NCBI RefSeq assembly: GCF_000612545.2
Contig: NZ_CP097800.1
Span: 1,302,001 to 1,366,000 of the forward strand
Length of the DNA stretch: 64,000 nucleotides
Direction of reading: 5' to 3'
Source: Streptomyces sp. PCS3-D2
Lineage (GTDB): Bacteria; Actinomycetota; Actinomycetes; Streptomycetales; Streptomycetaceae
The notes beneath the pieces were generated by a model, which was not told the origin of the DNA, ran no database searches, and saw only the letters and a list, made by a program, of their open reading frames with translations. Made by a program: the position numbers and the translations under genes. Each line of letters opens with the position of its first letter. Position 1 is the first letter of the stretch. Of the stretch, positions 23,992-32,869 are shown piece by piece.

Positions 23992-26070
23992 ATGACAGAG
24001 CGCCAGAAGGACCGTCCGTGGCTCATGCGGACGTACGCCGGCCACTCCACGGCCGAGGCGTCCAACGAGCTGTACCGCCGCAACCTCGCCAAGGGCCAGA
24101 CCGGCCTGTCGGTCGCGTTCGACCTGCCGACGCAGACCGGCTACGACCCCGACCACATCCTCGCCCGCGGCGAGGTGGGCCGGGTCGGGGTCCCGGTCTC
24201 CCATCTGGGCGACATGAGGCGGCTGTTCCAGGACATACCCCTGGAGCAGATGAACACCTCGATGACGATCAACGCCACCGCCATGTGGCTGCTGGCGCTC
24301 TACCAGGTGGCCGCCGAGGAGCAGGGCGCGGACATCTCCCAGCTCCAGGGCACCACCCAGAACGACATCGTCAAGGAGTACCTCTCGCGCGGGACGCACG
24401 TCTTCCCGCCGGGGCCGTCCCTGCGGCTGACGACCGACATGATCGCGTACACGGTCAACCACATCCCGAAGTGGAACCCGATCAACATCTGCAGCTACCA
24501 CCTGCAGGAGGCCGGGGCCACCCCGGTCCAGGAGATCTCGTACGCGATGTCCACGGCGATCGCCGTCCTCGACTCGGTGCGCGACTCCGGGCAGGTTCCC
24601 GAGGAGCGCTTCGGCGAGGTGGTGGCCCGCATTTCCTTCTTCGTGAACGCGGGCGTCCGCTTCATCGAGGAAATGTGCAAGATGCGCGCCTTCGGCCGCA
24701 TCTGGGACAAGGTCACCCAGGAGCGCTACGGCATCGAGAACGCCAAGCAGCGCCGCTTCCGCTACGGCGTCCAGGTCAACTCCCTCGGACTCACCGAAGC
24801 GCAGCCGGAGAACAACGTGCAGCGCATCGTGCTGGAGATGCTCGCGGTCACCCTCTCCAAGGACGCCCGCGCCCGCGCGGTACAGCTGCCCGCCTGGAAC
24901 GAGGCGCTGGGCCTGCCCCGGCCCTGGGACCAGCAGTGGTCGCTGCGCATCCAGCAGGTCCTGGCACACGAGAGCGACCTGCTGGAGTACGACGACATCT
25001 TCGCCGGATCCCACGTCATCGAAGCCAAAGTCGACTCCCTGGTCGCCGACTGCCTGGCCGAGATCGACCGGATCCAGGAGATGGGCGGCGCCATGGCCGC
25101 CGTCGAGTCCGGCTACCTGAAGTCCCAGCTGGTCTCCTCGCACGCCGAGCGGCGGGCGCGGATCGAGGCCGGCGAGGACAAGATCGTCGGCGTGAACTGC
25201 TTCGAGCAGACCGAACCGAACCCGCTGACGGCCGACCTGGACGGCGCCATCATGACGGTGGACGGAGCCGTGGAGGCCTTCACCGTCGAGCGGATCGGCC
25301 GCTGGCGGTCCGAGCGGCAGGAGTCCTCGGACCGCCAGGGCAACGGCGACCCGTTCGTCTTCCCCACCGTGGGGCAGGCTCTGGACCGGCTCAAGGAGGC
25401 CGCCGCCGGAACCGAGAACCTGATGGAGGCCACCCTGGAGTGCGCCCGGGCCGGTGTCACCACCGGCGAGTGGGCGGGCGCGCTGCGCGAGGTGTTCGGC
25501 GAGTTCCGCGCCCCGACCGGCGTCTCCTCGGCCCCGGTCGCCGTCGCCGCCGAACCGGGCACGCCGATGCACGAGGTCCGCGAGAAGGTGGCCCGCACCG
25601 CCGACGACCTCGGCTCGGGCCGGCTGCGCCTGCTGGTGGGCAAGCCCGGCCTGGACGGACACTCCAACGGGGCGGAGCAGATCGCCGTCCGCGCCCGCGA
25701 CGCCGGCTTCGAGGTGGTCTACCAGGGCATCCGGCTGACGCCGGAGGAGATCTCCTCCGCCGCGCTGGCCGAGGACGTGCACTGCGTGGGACTGTCCATC
25801 CTGTCCGGATCGCACAGCGCCCTGGTGCCGGACGTCCTGGAACGGCTGCGCACCGCGGGGGCGGGTGACATCCCCGTCATCGTCGGAGGCATCATTCCCA
25901 ACGCCGACGCCGTCGCGCTCAGGGCCGCGGGGGTGGCCGCCGTCTTCACGCCGAAGGACTTCGGCATCACGGAGATCATCGGCCGTATCGTCGACGAGAT
26001 CCGCAAGGCCAACAAGCTCGACCCACTCGACAACGCCGCCATCATTGCAAGCACGGAGGTCCCCGCATGA
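23992..26070 (+). CDS. meaA: Ethylmalonyl-CoA mutase (MeaA)
   Basis: A 692-residue coenzyme-B12-dependent mutase that converts ethylmalonyl-CoA to methylsuccinyl-CoA. The N-terminal catalytic barrel (about 1-520) begins with YAGHSTAEASNELYRRNL and FDLPTQTGYDPDH, typical of methylmalonyl-CoA-mutase-like enzymes. The C-terminal B12-binding domain holds the DxHxxG motif in GLDGHSNGAEQ (Asp about 556, His about 558), with SGSHSALVPDV and GGIIPNADA further on. Catalytic and cobalamin domains are in one chain, as in other MeaA proteins. It follows ccrA by 31 bp and its stop overlaps the next ATG (ATGA), so translation is probably coupled. Confidence 0.95.
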   Translation: MTERQKDRPWLMRTYAGHSTAEASNELYRRNLAKGQTGLSVAFDLPTQTGYDPDHILARGEVGRVGVPVSHLGDMRRLFQDIPLEQMNTSMTINATAMWLLALYQVAAEEQGADISQLQGTTQNDIVKEYLSRGTHVFPPGPSLRLTTDMIAYTVNHIPKWNPINICSYHLQEAGATPVQEISYAMSTAIAVLDSVRDSGQVPEERFGEVVARISFFVNAGVRFIEEMCKMRAFGRIWDKVTQERYGIENAKQRRFRYGVQVNSLGLTEAQPENNVQRIVLEMLAVTLSKDARARAVQLPAWNEALGLPRPWDQQWSLRIQQVLAHESDLLEYDDIFAGSHVIEAKVDSLVADCLAEIDRIQEMGGAMAAVESGYLKSQLVSSHAERRARIEAGEDKIVGVNCFEQTEPNPLTADLDGAIMTVDGAVEAFTVERIGRWRSERQESSDRQGNGDPFVFPTVGQALDRLKEAAAGTENLMEATLECARAGVTTGEWAGALREVFGEFRAPTGVSSAPVAVAAEPGTPMHEVREKVARTADDLGSGRLRLLVGKPGLDGHSNGAEQIAVRARDAGFEVVYQGIRLTPEEISSAALAEDVHCVGLSILSGSHSALVPDVLERLRTAGAGDIPVIVGGIIPNADAVALRAAGVAAVFTPKDFGITEIIGRIVDEIRKANKLDPLDNAAIIASTEVPA

Positions 26071-27041
26071 CCACGCCAGTCCACCCGGTCAACCGCCTTC
26101 GCCCGCGCCGCTCCTGCCTCGCGGTGCCCGGCTCGAACCCGCGGTTCCTGGAGAAGGCCCAGGGGCTGCCGGCCGACCAGGTCTTCCTGGACCTGGAGGA
26201 CGCCTGCGCCCCGCTCGCCAAGGAAGGCGCCCGCCACACCATCGTGGACGCGCTGAACAACGGCGACTGGACCGGCAAGACCCGCGTCGTGCGCGTCAAC
26301 GACTGGACCACCCACTGGACCTACCGCGACGTCATCACGGTCGTCGAGGGCGCCGGCCAGAACCTCGACTGCATCATGCTGCCGAAGGTCCAGGACGCCC
26401 AGCAGGTCGTGGCCCTCGATCTCCTCCTGACCCAGATCGAGAAGACGATGGGCTTCGAGGTCGGCAAGATCGGCATCGAGGCGCAGATCGAGAACGCCAA
26501 GGGCCTGGTGAACGTCGACGAGATCGCCGCCGCCTCGCCCCGGCTGGAGACCATCATCTTCGGCCCGGCCGACTTCATGGCCTCCATCAACATGAAGTCC
26601 CTGGTCGTGGGCATGCAGCCGCCCGGCTACCCGGCGGACGCCTACCACTACATCCTCATGCGCATCCTGATGGCGGCCCGGACGCACAACCTCCAGGCGA
26701 TCGACGGCCCCTTCCTCCAGATCCGCGACGTGGACGCCTACCGCGAGGTGGCGGGCCGGGCAGCGGCGCTGGGCTTCGACGGCAAGTGGGTGCTGCACCC
26801 CGGCCAGGTCGACGCGGCCAACGAGGTCTTCTCCCCCTCCCAGGAGGACTACGACCACGCCGAGCTGATCCTCGACGCGTACGACTGGTGCACGTCGGAG
26901 GCCGGCGGCAAGAAGGGCTCGGCGATGCTCGGCGACGAGATGATCGACGAGGCCAGCCGCAAGATGGCCCTGGTCATCGCGGGCAAGGGCCGGGCGGCCG
27001 GCATGCAGCGCACCACCAAGTTCGAGATTCCCACCGGCTGA
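26067..27041 (+). CDS. L-malyl-CoA/beta-methylmalyl-CoA lyase (CitE-like)
   Basis: A 324-residue HpcH/HpaI-family aldolase. In the EMC pathway this enzyme splits beta-methylmalyl-CoA into propionyl-CoA and glyoxylate and can act on malyl-CoA. The signature CLAVPGSNPRFLEKAQ near the N terminus, VFLDLEDACAP (Mg-binding acidic residues) near 40-50, GIEAQIENAKG near 137 and IFGPADFMASI near 170 are all present. Length fits bacterial Mcl1 proteins. The ATG overlaps the meaA stop by four bases, and the MaoC gene follows 15 bp later. Assignment to this step rests on both family and operon context; a plain citrate-lyase-beta-like role is unlikely. Confidence 0.92.
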   Translation: MTTPVHPVNRLRPRRSCLAVPGSNPRFLEKAQGLPADQVFLDLEDACAPLAKEGARHTIVDALNNGDWTGKTRVVRVNDWTTHWTYRDVITVVEGAGQNLDCIMLPKVQDAQQVVALDLLLTQIEKTMGFEVGKIGIEAQIENAKGLVNVDEIAAASPRLETIIFGPADFMASINMKSLVVGMQPPGYPADAYHYILMRILMAARTHNLQAIDGPFLQIRDVDAYREVAGRAAALGFDGKWVLHPGQVDAANEVFSPSQEDYDHAELILDAYDWCTSEAGGKKGSAMLGDEMIDEASRKMALVIAGKGRAAGMQRTTKFEIPTG

Positions 27042-27056
27042 CAAGGACAGACCACC

Positions 27057-27569
27057 ATGCAGTTCGGACGCACGTACGAGGAGTTCGAGGTCGGGGCGGT
27101 CTACAAGCACTGGCCCGGGAAGACGGTCACGGAGTACGACGACCACCTCTTCTGCCTCCTGACCATGAACCACCACCCGCTCCACATGGACGCGAACTAC
27201 GCCGAGAACACCACCGACTTCGGCAAGAACGTCGTCGTGGGCAACTACATCTACTCGCTGCTGCTCGGCATGTCCGTGCCGGACGTCTCCGGGAAGGCCA
27301 TCGCCAACCTGGAGATCGAGTCCCTGCGGCACGTGGCGCCGACCTTCCACGGCGACACGATCTACGGCGAGACCACGGTCCTCGACAAGACGCCGTCGAA
27401 GTCGAAGAACGACCGCGGCATCGTCTACGTGGAGACCAAGGGCTACAAGCAGGACGGCACCCTCGTCTGCGTCTTCCGGCGCAAGGTGATGGTCCCGACC
27501 GAGACGTACATCAAGGAGCGCGGCGGCGAGCAGCCCGGCCGCCCCCGGCCGAAGACCCAGGAGAAGTAG
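27057..27569 (+). CDS. MaoC-like acyl-CoA hydratase of the EMC operon
   Basis: A 170-residue single-hot-dog MaoC-domain protein. The hydratase-2 motif region is visible as FCLLTMNHHPLHMDANYAE near 36-54, with Asp and His where the catalytic pair is expected, and VGNYIYSLLLGMSV follows. By context it should hydrate mesaconyl-CoA to beta-methylmalyl-CoA. The known alphaproteobacterial mesaconyl-CoA hydratase is a longer two-hot-dog protein, so this half-size version would have to dimerise or have another substrate. It begins 15 bp after the lyase and ends one base before the acyl-CoA dehydrogenase ATG. Confidence 0.88.
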   Translation: MQFGRTYEEFEVGAVYKHWPGKTVTEYDDHLFCLLTMNHHPLHMDANYAENTTDFGKNVVVGNYIYSLLLGMSVPDVSGKAIANLEIESLRHVAPTFHGDTIYGETTVLDKTPSKSKNDRGIVYVETKGYKQDGTLVCVFRRKVMVPTETYIKERGGEQPGRPRPKTQEK

Positions 27570-27571
27570 CC

Positions 27572-28777
27572 ATGGCCCGACTCGCCCAGACCGCCGGGCT
27601 GACCGACGTCCAGCGGGAGATCCTCAAGACCGTCCGCGAGTTCGTCGACAAGGAGATCATCCCGGTCGCCACCGAGCTGGAGCACCGCGACGAGTACCCG
27701 CAGCAGATCGTCGACGGCCTCAAGGAGCTCGGCCTCTTCGGGCTGATGATCCCGGAGGAGTACGGCGGCCTGGGTGAGTCGCTCCTCACCTACGCGCTGT
27801 GCGTCGAGGAGATCGCGCGCGGCTGGATGTCCGTCTCGGGCATCATCAACACGCACTTCATCGTGGCGTACATGCTCAAGCAGCACGGCACGCAGGAGCA
27901 GAAGGACCACTTCCTCCCGCGCATGGCGCTGGGCGAGGTGCGCGGCGCCTTCTCGATGTCCGAGCCGGCGCTCGGTTCCGACGTGTCGGCCATCACGTCC
28001 AAGGCGGTGAAGGACGGCGACGAGTACGTCCTGAACGGCCAGAAGATGTGGCTGACGAACGGCGGCAGCTCCACCCTGGTGGCCGTTCTCGTCCGGAGTG
28101 ACGAAGGACACCCCGAGGGCACCGCGCCGCACAAGTCGATGACGACCTTCCTCGTCGAGAAGGAGCCCGGCTTCGGTGAGGTCCGTCCCGGCCTGACCAT
28201 CCCCGGCAAGATCGACAAGATGGGCTACAAGGGCGTCGACACGACCGAGCTCATCATGGACGGACTGCGCATTCCGGCCAATCGCGTCCTCGGCGGCCAG
28301 ACGGGCCGAGGGTTTTACCAAATGATGGACGGCGTCGAGGTCGGCCGCGTCAACGTGGCGGCGCGTGGCTGCGGCGTCGCTCAGCGTGCTTTCGAACTCG
28401 GCGTCTCATATGCCCAGCAGCGTCACACTTTCGGCAAGGCGATCGCCGAACACCAGGCCATCCAGTTCAAGCTGGCCGAGATGGCTACCAAGGTCGAAGC
28501 CGCTCATGCGATGATGGTGAATGCAGCACGCAAAAAGGACTCCGGGGAACGAAACGACCTCGAAGCAGGGATGGCGAAGTACCTCGCCTCCGAGTACTGC
28601 AAGGAGGTGGTGGAGGACGCCTTCCGGATCCACGGCGGATACGGATTCTCGAAGGAGTACGAGATCGAGCGCCTCTACCGCGAGGCTCCGATGCTGCTGA
28701 TCGGTGAAGGTACCGCCGAGATCCAGAAAATGATCATCGGGCGACGCCTGCTCGAGGAGTACCGACTCCAGGGCTGA
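27572..28777 (+). CDS. Acyl-CoA dehydrogenase, probably methylsuccinyl-CoA dehydrogenase
   Basis: A 401-residue FAD-dependent acyl-CoA dehydrogenase. FAD/substrate signatures are GAFSMSEPALGSDVSAI near 129-145 and MWLTNGG near 165; the C terminus has RIHGGYGFSKEYEIERLYREA and GEGTAEIQKMIIGR, where the Glu of GEGT is the usual catalytic base. In this operon it should oxidise (2S)-methylsuccinyl-CoA to mesaconyl-CoA; this is inferred, since the alphaproteobacterial enzyme is longer (about 550 residues). The last 500 bp of the gene use many more A/T-ending codons than the first 700 bp. It is the last gene of the EMC operon and is followed by a hairpin. Confidence 0.92.
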   Translation: MARLAQTAGLTDVQREILKTVREFVDKEIIPVATELEHRDEYPQQIVDGLKELGLFGLMIPEEYGGLGESLLTYALCVEEIARGWMSVSGIINTHFIVAYMLKQHGTQEQKDHFLPRMALGEVRGAFSMSEPALGSDVSAITSKAVKDGDEYVLNGQKMWLTNGGSSTLVAVLVRSDEGHPEGTAPHKSMTTFLVEKEPGFGEVRPGLTIPGKIDKMGYKGVDTTELIMDGLRIPANRVLGGQTGRGFYQMMDGVEVGRVNVAARGCGVAQRAFELGVSYAQQRHTFGKAIAEHQAIQFKLAEMATKVEAAHAMMVNAARKKDSGERNDLEAGMAKYLASEYCKEVVEDAFRIHGGYGFSKEYEIERLYREAPMLLIGEGTAEIQKMIIGRRLLEEYRLQG

Positions 28778-28787
28778 AAGTCCCTTT

Positions 28788-28816
28788 TGCGGCGGATCCT
28801 CCCAGGGTCCGTCGCA
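28788..28816 (+). terminator. Terminator of the EMC operon
   Basis: TGCGGCGGATCC (28788-28799) and GGGTCCGTCGCA (28805-28816) pair over 12 positions, two of them G-U, around a 5-base loop, 10 bases after the dehydrogenase stop. Confidence 0.6.
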
Positions 28817-28866
28817 GCAAGGTCACTACCAGTCACTGGCCGACGGCCATCGACTCGGCTTCTGGC

Positions 28867-28897
28867 TTGCCCAGTTGTTGCGCGCAACCGATAGCAT
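28867..28897 (+). promoter_or_regulatory. Candidate promoter and palindrome before psd
   Basis: TTGCCC (28867-28872) and TAGCAT (28892-28897) are 19 bp apart, slightly long for a vegetative promoter. A perfect 12-bp palindrome, GTTGCGCGCAAC, at 28877-28888 lies between the boxes, where a repressor would block RNA polymerase. Confidence 0.4.
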
Positions 28898-28963
28898 TCC
28901 AGTAAAGCCGCCGTCCCGTCCCCCTGTTTGCGGCGCGGCAATCACCCGCTACGAAGGTCATCC

Positions 28964-29620
28964 ATGCCCCACAGCCAAACCTCTGCAGCCCGCGACAGCC
29001 GACTCGGCGTACGTCTCGCCCGCGGAGCATCGCCGTGGCTTCTGCCGACCGTCGCCACCGCGGCGTTCAGCCTCACCCGGGCCCGCAAGTCCGGGCGCTG
29101 GGCAGCCGCGGCCGTGCCCGCAACCGCGCTCGCCGCGGGCATGCTGTGGTTCTTCCGTGACCCGGAGCGCGAGATCGCTCAGGGCCGTGTCATCTCGCCC
29201 GCCGACGGTGTGGTGCAGAGCATCATGCCGTGGAAGGACGGGCGGACCCGGGTCGCGATCTTCATGAGCCCGCTCAACGTCCACGTCAACCGCGCGCCCC
29301 TGGCGGGCACGGTGACGTCCGTGGAGCACGTCCCCGGCGGATTCGTCCCGGCCTTCAACAAGGAGAGCGAGAACAACGAGCGCGTTGTCTGGCACTTCGA
29401 CACCGAGCTCGGTGACATCGAGATGGTGCAGATCGCCGGCGCCGTCGCCCGCCGCATCGTCCCGTACCTGCCGGCCGGCACCAAGGTGGAGCAGGGCGAA
29501 CGCATCGGTCTGATCCGCTTCGGCTCCCGCGTCGACATCTACCTCCCGGAGGGCGTCGAGGTCGCGGTCGAGGTCGGTCAGGCCACCACCGCGGGGGTGA
29601 CACGAATTGACCGTGACTGA
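28964..29620 (+). CDS. psd: Phosphatidylserine decarboxylase proenzyme
   Basis: A 218-residue membrane-associated enzyme that makes phosphatidylethanolamine from phosphatidylserine. It is the short type found in actinobacteria and archaea. A hydrophobic N-terminal part (about 48-65, AAAAVPATALAAGMLWFF) is followed by FRDPER and the conserved NVHVNR segment near 105. Autocleavage should occur between Gly187 and Ser188 in RFGSRVDIYLP, creating the pyruvoyl group. The ATG at 28964 has GAAGG seven bases upstream. It overlaps the pssA start by 14 bases, so decarboxylase and synthase are made together. Confidence 0.93.
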   Translation: MPHSQTSAARDSRLGVRLARGASPWLLPTVATAAFSLTRARKSGRWAAAAVPATALAAGMLWFFRDPEREIAQGRVISPADGVVQSIMPWKDGRTRVAIFMSPLNVHVNRAPLAGTVTSVEHVPGGFVPAFNKESENNERVVWHFDTELGDIEMVQIAGAVARRIVPYLPAGTKVEQGERIGLIRFGSRVDIYLPEGVEVAVEVGQATTAGVTRIDRD

Positions 29621-30467
29621 CCCTGAGACTCCGGCCACCGGCTGGGTGCCCGAGTCCGCCGAGGAGGAGTCCGCCGAGGACGACATGCCGCTCTCGCTGC
29701 GGCTGTCGATAGCGGACACGCTCACCCTCGGCAACGCCACGTGCGGATTCATGGCGGTGTACTTCACCACCACCGGAATCCTCATCCCGCACCTCACCGG
29801 GAGCGGCGAGACGGGCATGGCCCGCAACAGCGCCGCCACTGCCGTGATACTGATGCTGCTCGCCGCGGTCTTCGACCTCTTCGACGGCATCGTGGCCCGC
29901 AAGCTGCGCAGCTCGCCGATGGGTGCCGAGCTGGACAACCTGTCCGACCTGATCAGCTTCGGTCTCGCCCCCGCCTACTTCGTCCTCGTCTACGGCATGG
30001 TCGCCGTCGACGCGGACCAGAAGGTGTCGGCGCTGGCCGCGATCGTGGTGCTGCTCGCCGTGGTGCTCCGCCTGGCGAGATTCAGCTGCGTGACGATGAA
30101 GGACGGCATGTTCCAGGGCATGCCGAGCCCCTTCGGCGCGCTGACGGTCGTCTCGATCGTGCTGCTGGAGCTCCCGTTCATCCCGACACTGCTGGCGATC
30201 GTCGGGGTGGCGTGGCTGATGGTGAGCCGGGTCGAGTACCCCAAGCCGCGGGGTGTCCTCGCGGTGGCGATGCTCTGCTGGATCATCAGTGCGATGGGCC
30301 TGCTGGCGGCCTGGGCGTTCGACGCGCCGGGCGGCCAGATGCTGCTCCAGACCGGCTGTGCGCTGCAGATCGCCATGGCCGCGACCATTCCGCTGTTCGC
30401 GACGACGCGGAGGGCCAACACCTTCCGCCACAACCGCCGCGAGGCACGGGCGACGTCGCTGCGCTAG
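29607..30467 (+). CDS. pssA: CDP-diacylglycerol-serine O-phosphatidyltransferase
   Basis: A 286-residue integral membrane enzyme that joins CDP-diacylglycerol and serine. The CDP-alcohol phosphotransferase motif DG-x2-AR-x7-G-x3-D-x3-D is clear: Asp93-Gly94, Ala97-Arg98, Gly106, Asp110 and Asp114. Six to eight hydrophobic segments follow between 40 and 265, and the N terminus (1-30) is acidic and cytosolic. Translation starts at a TTG (29607) inside the psd gene. The product feeds psd directly. The gene ends at a strong terminator. Confidence 0.93.
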   Translation: MTVTDPETPATGWVPESAEEESAEDDMPLSLRLSIADTLTLGNATCGFMAVYFTTTGILIPHLTGSGETGMARNSAATAVILMLLAAVFDLFDGIVARKLRSSPMGAELDNLSDLISFGLAPAYFVLVYGMVAVDADQKVSALAAIVVLLAVVLRLARFSCVTMKDGMFQGMPSPFGALTVVSIVLLELPFIPTLLAIVGVAWLMVSRVEYPKPRGVLAVAMLCWIISAMGLLAAWAFDAPGGQMLLQTGCALQIAMAATIPLFATTRRANTFRHNRREARATSLR

Positions 30468-30494
30468 CGCAGTCGCTGCGCCGGCCGTACGTGG

Positions 30495-30526
30495 AAGGCC
30501 CCGGATGCCACCGCATCCGGGGCCTT
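30495..30526 (+). terminator. 14-bp perfect terminator after pssA
   Basis: AAGGCCCCGGATGC (30495-30508) and GCATCCGGGGCCTT (30513-30526) pair perfectly around CACC, 27 bases after the pssA stop. Confidence 0.85.
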
Positions 30527-30702
30527 CTGCGTGTCCGCCGAGCAGCCATACATCACGCCTACCCCGGACCGCCCCCGCCCCGCCACCGGCCACGGCCCCG
30601 CCCCGCCTCGCCCCCGCCCCCGCCGGGCCGCCCCCGGCCAGGGTTAGCCTTGATGTCGGAAAACCGCCAGCCGCCGGGGATCTCGCCCCAGATCCTGGAG
30701 CC

Positions 30703-32187
30703 ATGCACACCGACACCGAGCGCTGCGTAAGGGCCGTGCAGTCGAAGGATGCCCGCTTCGACGGCTGGTTCTTCACTGCCGTCCTGACCACCCGGATCTA
30801 CTGCCGGCCCAGCTGCCCCGCCGTACCTCCGAAGGTCGAGAACATGACCTTCCTGCCCAGCGCCGCCGCCTGCCAGCAGGCCGGGTTCCGTGCCTGTAAG
30901 CGCTGCCGGCCCGACACCAGCCCCGGCTCCCCCGAGTGGAACGCCCGTGCGGACGCCGTGGCCCGGGCGATGCGGCTGATCCAGGACGGGGTCGTCGACC
31001 GGGAGGGCGTCCCGGGCCTGGCCGCCCGCCTCGGCTACTCCACCCGCCAGGTGGAGCGGCAGCTCAACGCCGAGCTCGGTGCCGGCCCCCTCGCCCTGGC
31101 CAGGGCGCAGCGCGCCCAGACCGCCCGGCTGCTCATCGAGACCTCCGAGCTGCCGATGGGCGACGTGGCCTTCGCCGCCGGCTTCTCCTCCATCCGCACT
31201 TTCAACGACACCGTCCGGGAGGTCTTCGCCCTCTCCCCGAGCGAGCTGCGGGAGCGGTCGGTGAAGGCCGGCCGGAAGAAGGACGCTGCGCCGCGGATCC
31301 CCGGGACGATCAGCCTGCGGCTGCCGTTCCGGGCTCCCCTGAACCCCGACAACCTCTTCGGGCACCTGGCCGCGACGGCCGTCCCCGGTGTCGAGGAGTG
31401 GCGCGACGGCGCCTATCGCCGCACCCTGCGCCTGCCCCACGGCACCGGTGTCGTGGCCCTCACCCCGCAGCCCGACCACATCGGCTGCCGCCTGGCCCTC
31501 ACCGACCTGCGCGACCTGACGATCGCCATCAGCCGCTGCCGATGGATGCTCGACCTCGACGCCGATCCCGAGGCGGTCGACGAGCAGCTGCGCTCCGACC
31601 CGCTGCTGGCGCCGCTCGTGGACAAGGCCCCGGGGCGCCGGGTCCCCCGCACGGTCGACGCGGCGGAGTTCGCCGTCCGGGCCGTGCTGGGCCAGCAGGT
31701 GTCCACAGCCGCCGCCCGCACGCACGCCGCCCGGCTGGTCACGGCCTACGGGGAGCGCGTCGAGGACCCGCTGGGCGGGCTGAGCCACCTCTTCCCGTCG
31801 CCGCAGGCACTGGTCGGGCTCGACCCCGAGTCACTGGCCCTGCCGCGCAGCCGGCGGGCCACGCTCACCACCCTGGTCGCGGCGCTGGCCGACGGTTCCC
31901 TGCCGCTCGGCATCGACAGCGACTGGGAGGCGGCCCGCGCCCGGCTGTCGGCGCTGCCCGGCTTCGGCCCGTGGACCACCGAGGTGATCGCGATGCGGGC
32001 ACTCGGTGACCCGGACGCCTTCCTGCCGTCCGATCTGGGCGTCCGCCGGGCGGCACAGGGGCTCGGGCTGCCGTCCACGCCCTCCGCGCTGACGGCTCGG
32101 GCCGCCGGATGGCGGCCCTGGCGCGCGTACGCCGTCCAGTACCTGTGGGCCACGGACGCCCACCCCATCAACCACCTGCCGGTCTGA
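30703..32187 (+). CDS. Ada-like regulator fused to AlkA-type DNA glycosylase
   Basis: A 494-residue alkylation-repair protein with three parts. The N-terminal Ada zinc domain has Cys34, Cys38, Cys65 and Cys68 (YCRPSCP, CKRC); Cys34 would accept methyl groups from phosphotriesters. An AraC-type helix-turn-helix follows (about 82-185). The C-terminal half is an AlkA-like 3-methyladenine glycosylase: AlkA N-terminal domain (about 200-290) and HhH-GPD domain with LPGFGPWTTEVIAMRALGDP and the catalytic Asp444 in FLPSDLGV. The ATG at 30703 has GGAG before it. The methylguanine methyltransferase gene follows 12 bp later, so sensing, base excision and direct reversal sit in one operon. Confidence 0.93.
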   Translation: MHTDTERCVRAVQSKDARFDGWFFTAVLTTRIYCRPSCPAVPPKVENMTFLPSAAACQQAGFRACKRCRPDTSPGSPEWNARADAVARAMRLIQDGVVDREGVPGLAARLGYSTRQVERQLNAELGAGPLALARAQRAQTARLLIETSELPMGDVAFAAGFSSIRTFNDTVREVFALSPSELRERSVKAGRKKDAAPRIPGTISLRLPFRAPLNPDNLFGHLAATAVPGVEEWRDGAYRRTLRLPHGTGVVALTPQPDHIGCRLALTDLRDLTIAISRCRWMLDLDADPEAVDEQLRSDPLLAPLVDKAPGRRVPRTVDAAEFAVRAVLGQQVSTAAARTHAARLVTAYGERVEDPLGGLSHLFPSPQALVGLDPESLALPRSRRATLTTLVAALADGSLPLGIDSDWEAARARLSALPGFGPWTTEVIAMRALGDPDAFLPSDLGVRRAAQGLGLPSTPSALTARAAGWRPWRAYAVQYLWATDAHPINHLPV

Positions 32188-32199
32188 GGAGCAGCAGTC

Positions 32200-32715
32200 A
32201 TGCGGGACACCGTGAACAGCCGAAAGCAGCACACCGTCGTCGAGAGCCCCTACGGGCCGCTCACCCTGGTCGCCGCGGACGGCGTCCTGAGCGGCCTCTA
32301 CATGACGGGGCAGCGTCACCGGCCGGCCGAGGAGTCGTTCGGGGAGCGGGTGGCGGCCACCGAGGAGCCCTTTCCCGAAGTGGCGCGCCAGCTGGCCGCG
32401 TACTTCGCCGGGGAGCTGACCGAGTTCGACCTCCCGCTCCGGCTGGAGGGCACCGCGTTCCAGCGCAGTGTCTGGGACCAGCTCGTGCGGATCCCGTACG
32501 GCGAGACGTGGTCGTACGGGGAGCTCGCGGCGAAGCTGGGCAGGCCGAACGCCTCGCGGGCGGTCGGCCTGGCCAACGGGAAGAACCCGGTCGGCATCAT
32601 CGTCCCGTGCCACCGGGTGATCGGCGCCTCCGGCAGCATGACGGGCTACGGCGGCGGCGTCGAGCGCAAGGTGCGGCTGCTGGCCTTCGAGGCGGGCCAG
32701 GGCCTGACGTCGTAG
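32200..32715 (+). CDS. ogt: Methylated-DNA-[protein]-cysteine S-methyltransferase
   Basis: A 171-residue suicide repair protein that removes the methyl group from O6-methylguanine. The acceptor Cys137 lies in IIVPCHRVIG, with the DNA-binding helix-turn-helix GETWSYGELAAKLGRPNASRAV just before and the Asn-Gly hinge (GLANGKNP) in place. A conserved Arg that flips the base is expected in the RAVG segment. Start ATG 32200 is preceded by GAGGAG. It is coupled to the Ada/AlkA gene upstream. Confidence 0.95.
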   Translation: MRDTVNSRKQHTVVESPYGPLTLVAADGVLSGLYMTGQRHRPAEESFGERVAATEEPFPEVARQLAAYFAGELTEFDLPLRLEGTAFQRSVWDQLVRIPYGETWSYGELAAKLGRPNASRAVGLANGKNPVGIIVPCHRVIGASGSMTGYGGGVERKVRLLAFEAGQGLTS

Positions 32716-32869
32716 CGGACGTTGACGTCGTGAACGGCGGTTCCGACCCGTCGCAGGGTGCGCGGGCGGGGCGGAAGTCACTCCGAGAGGCCCGACGGCA
32801 GATCGTTCCGCATGCGGACATACCGAAGCGCCTGTATGAAAGGAATACCGCTACACGATCGGAGCCGGC

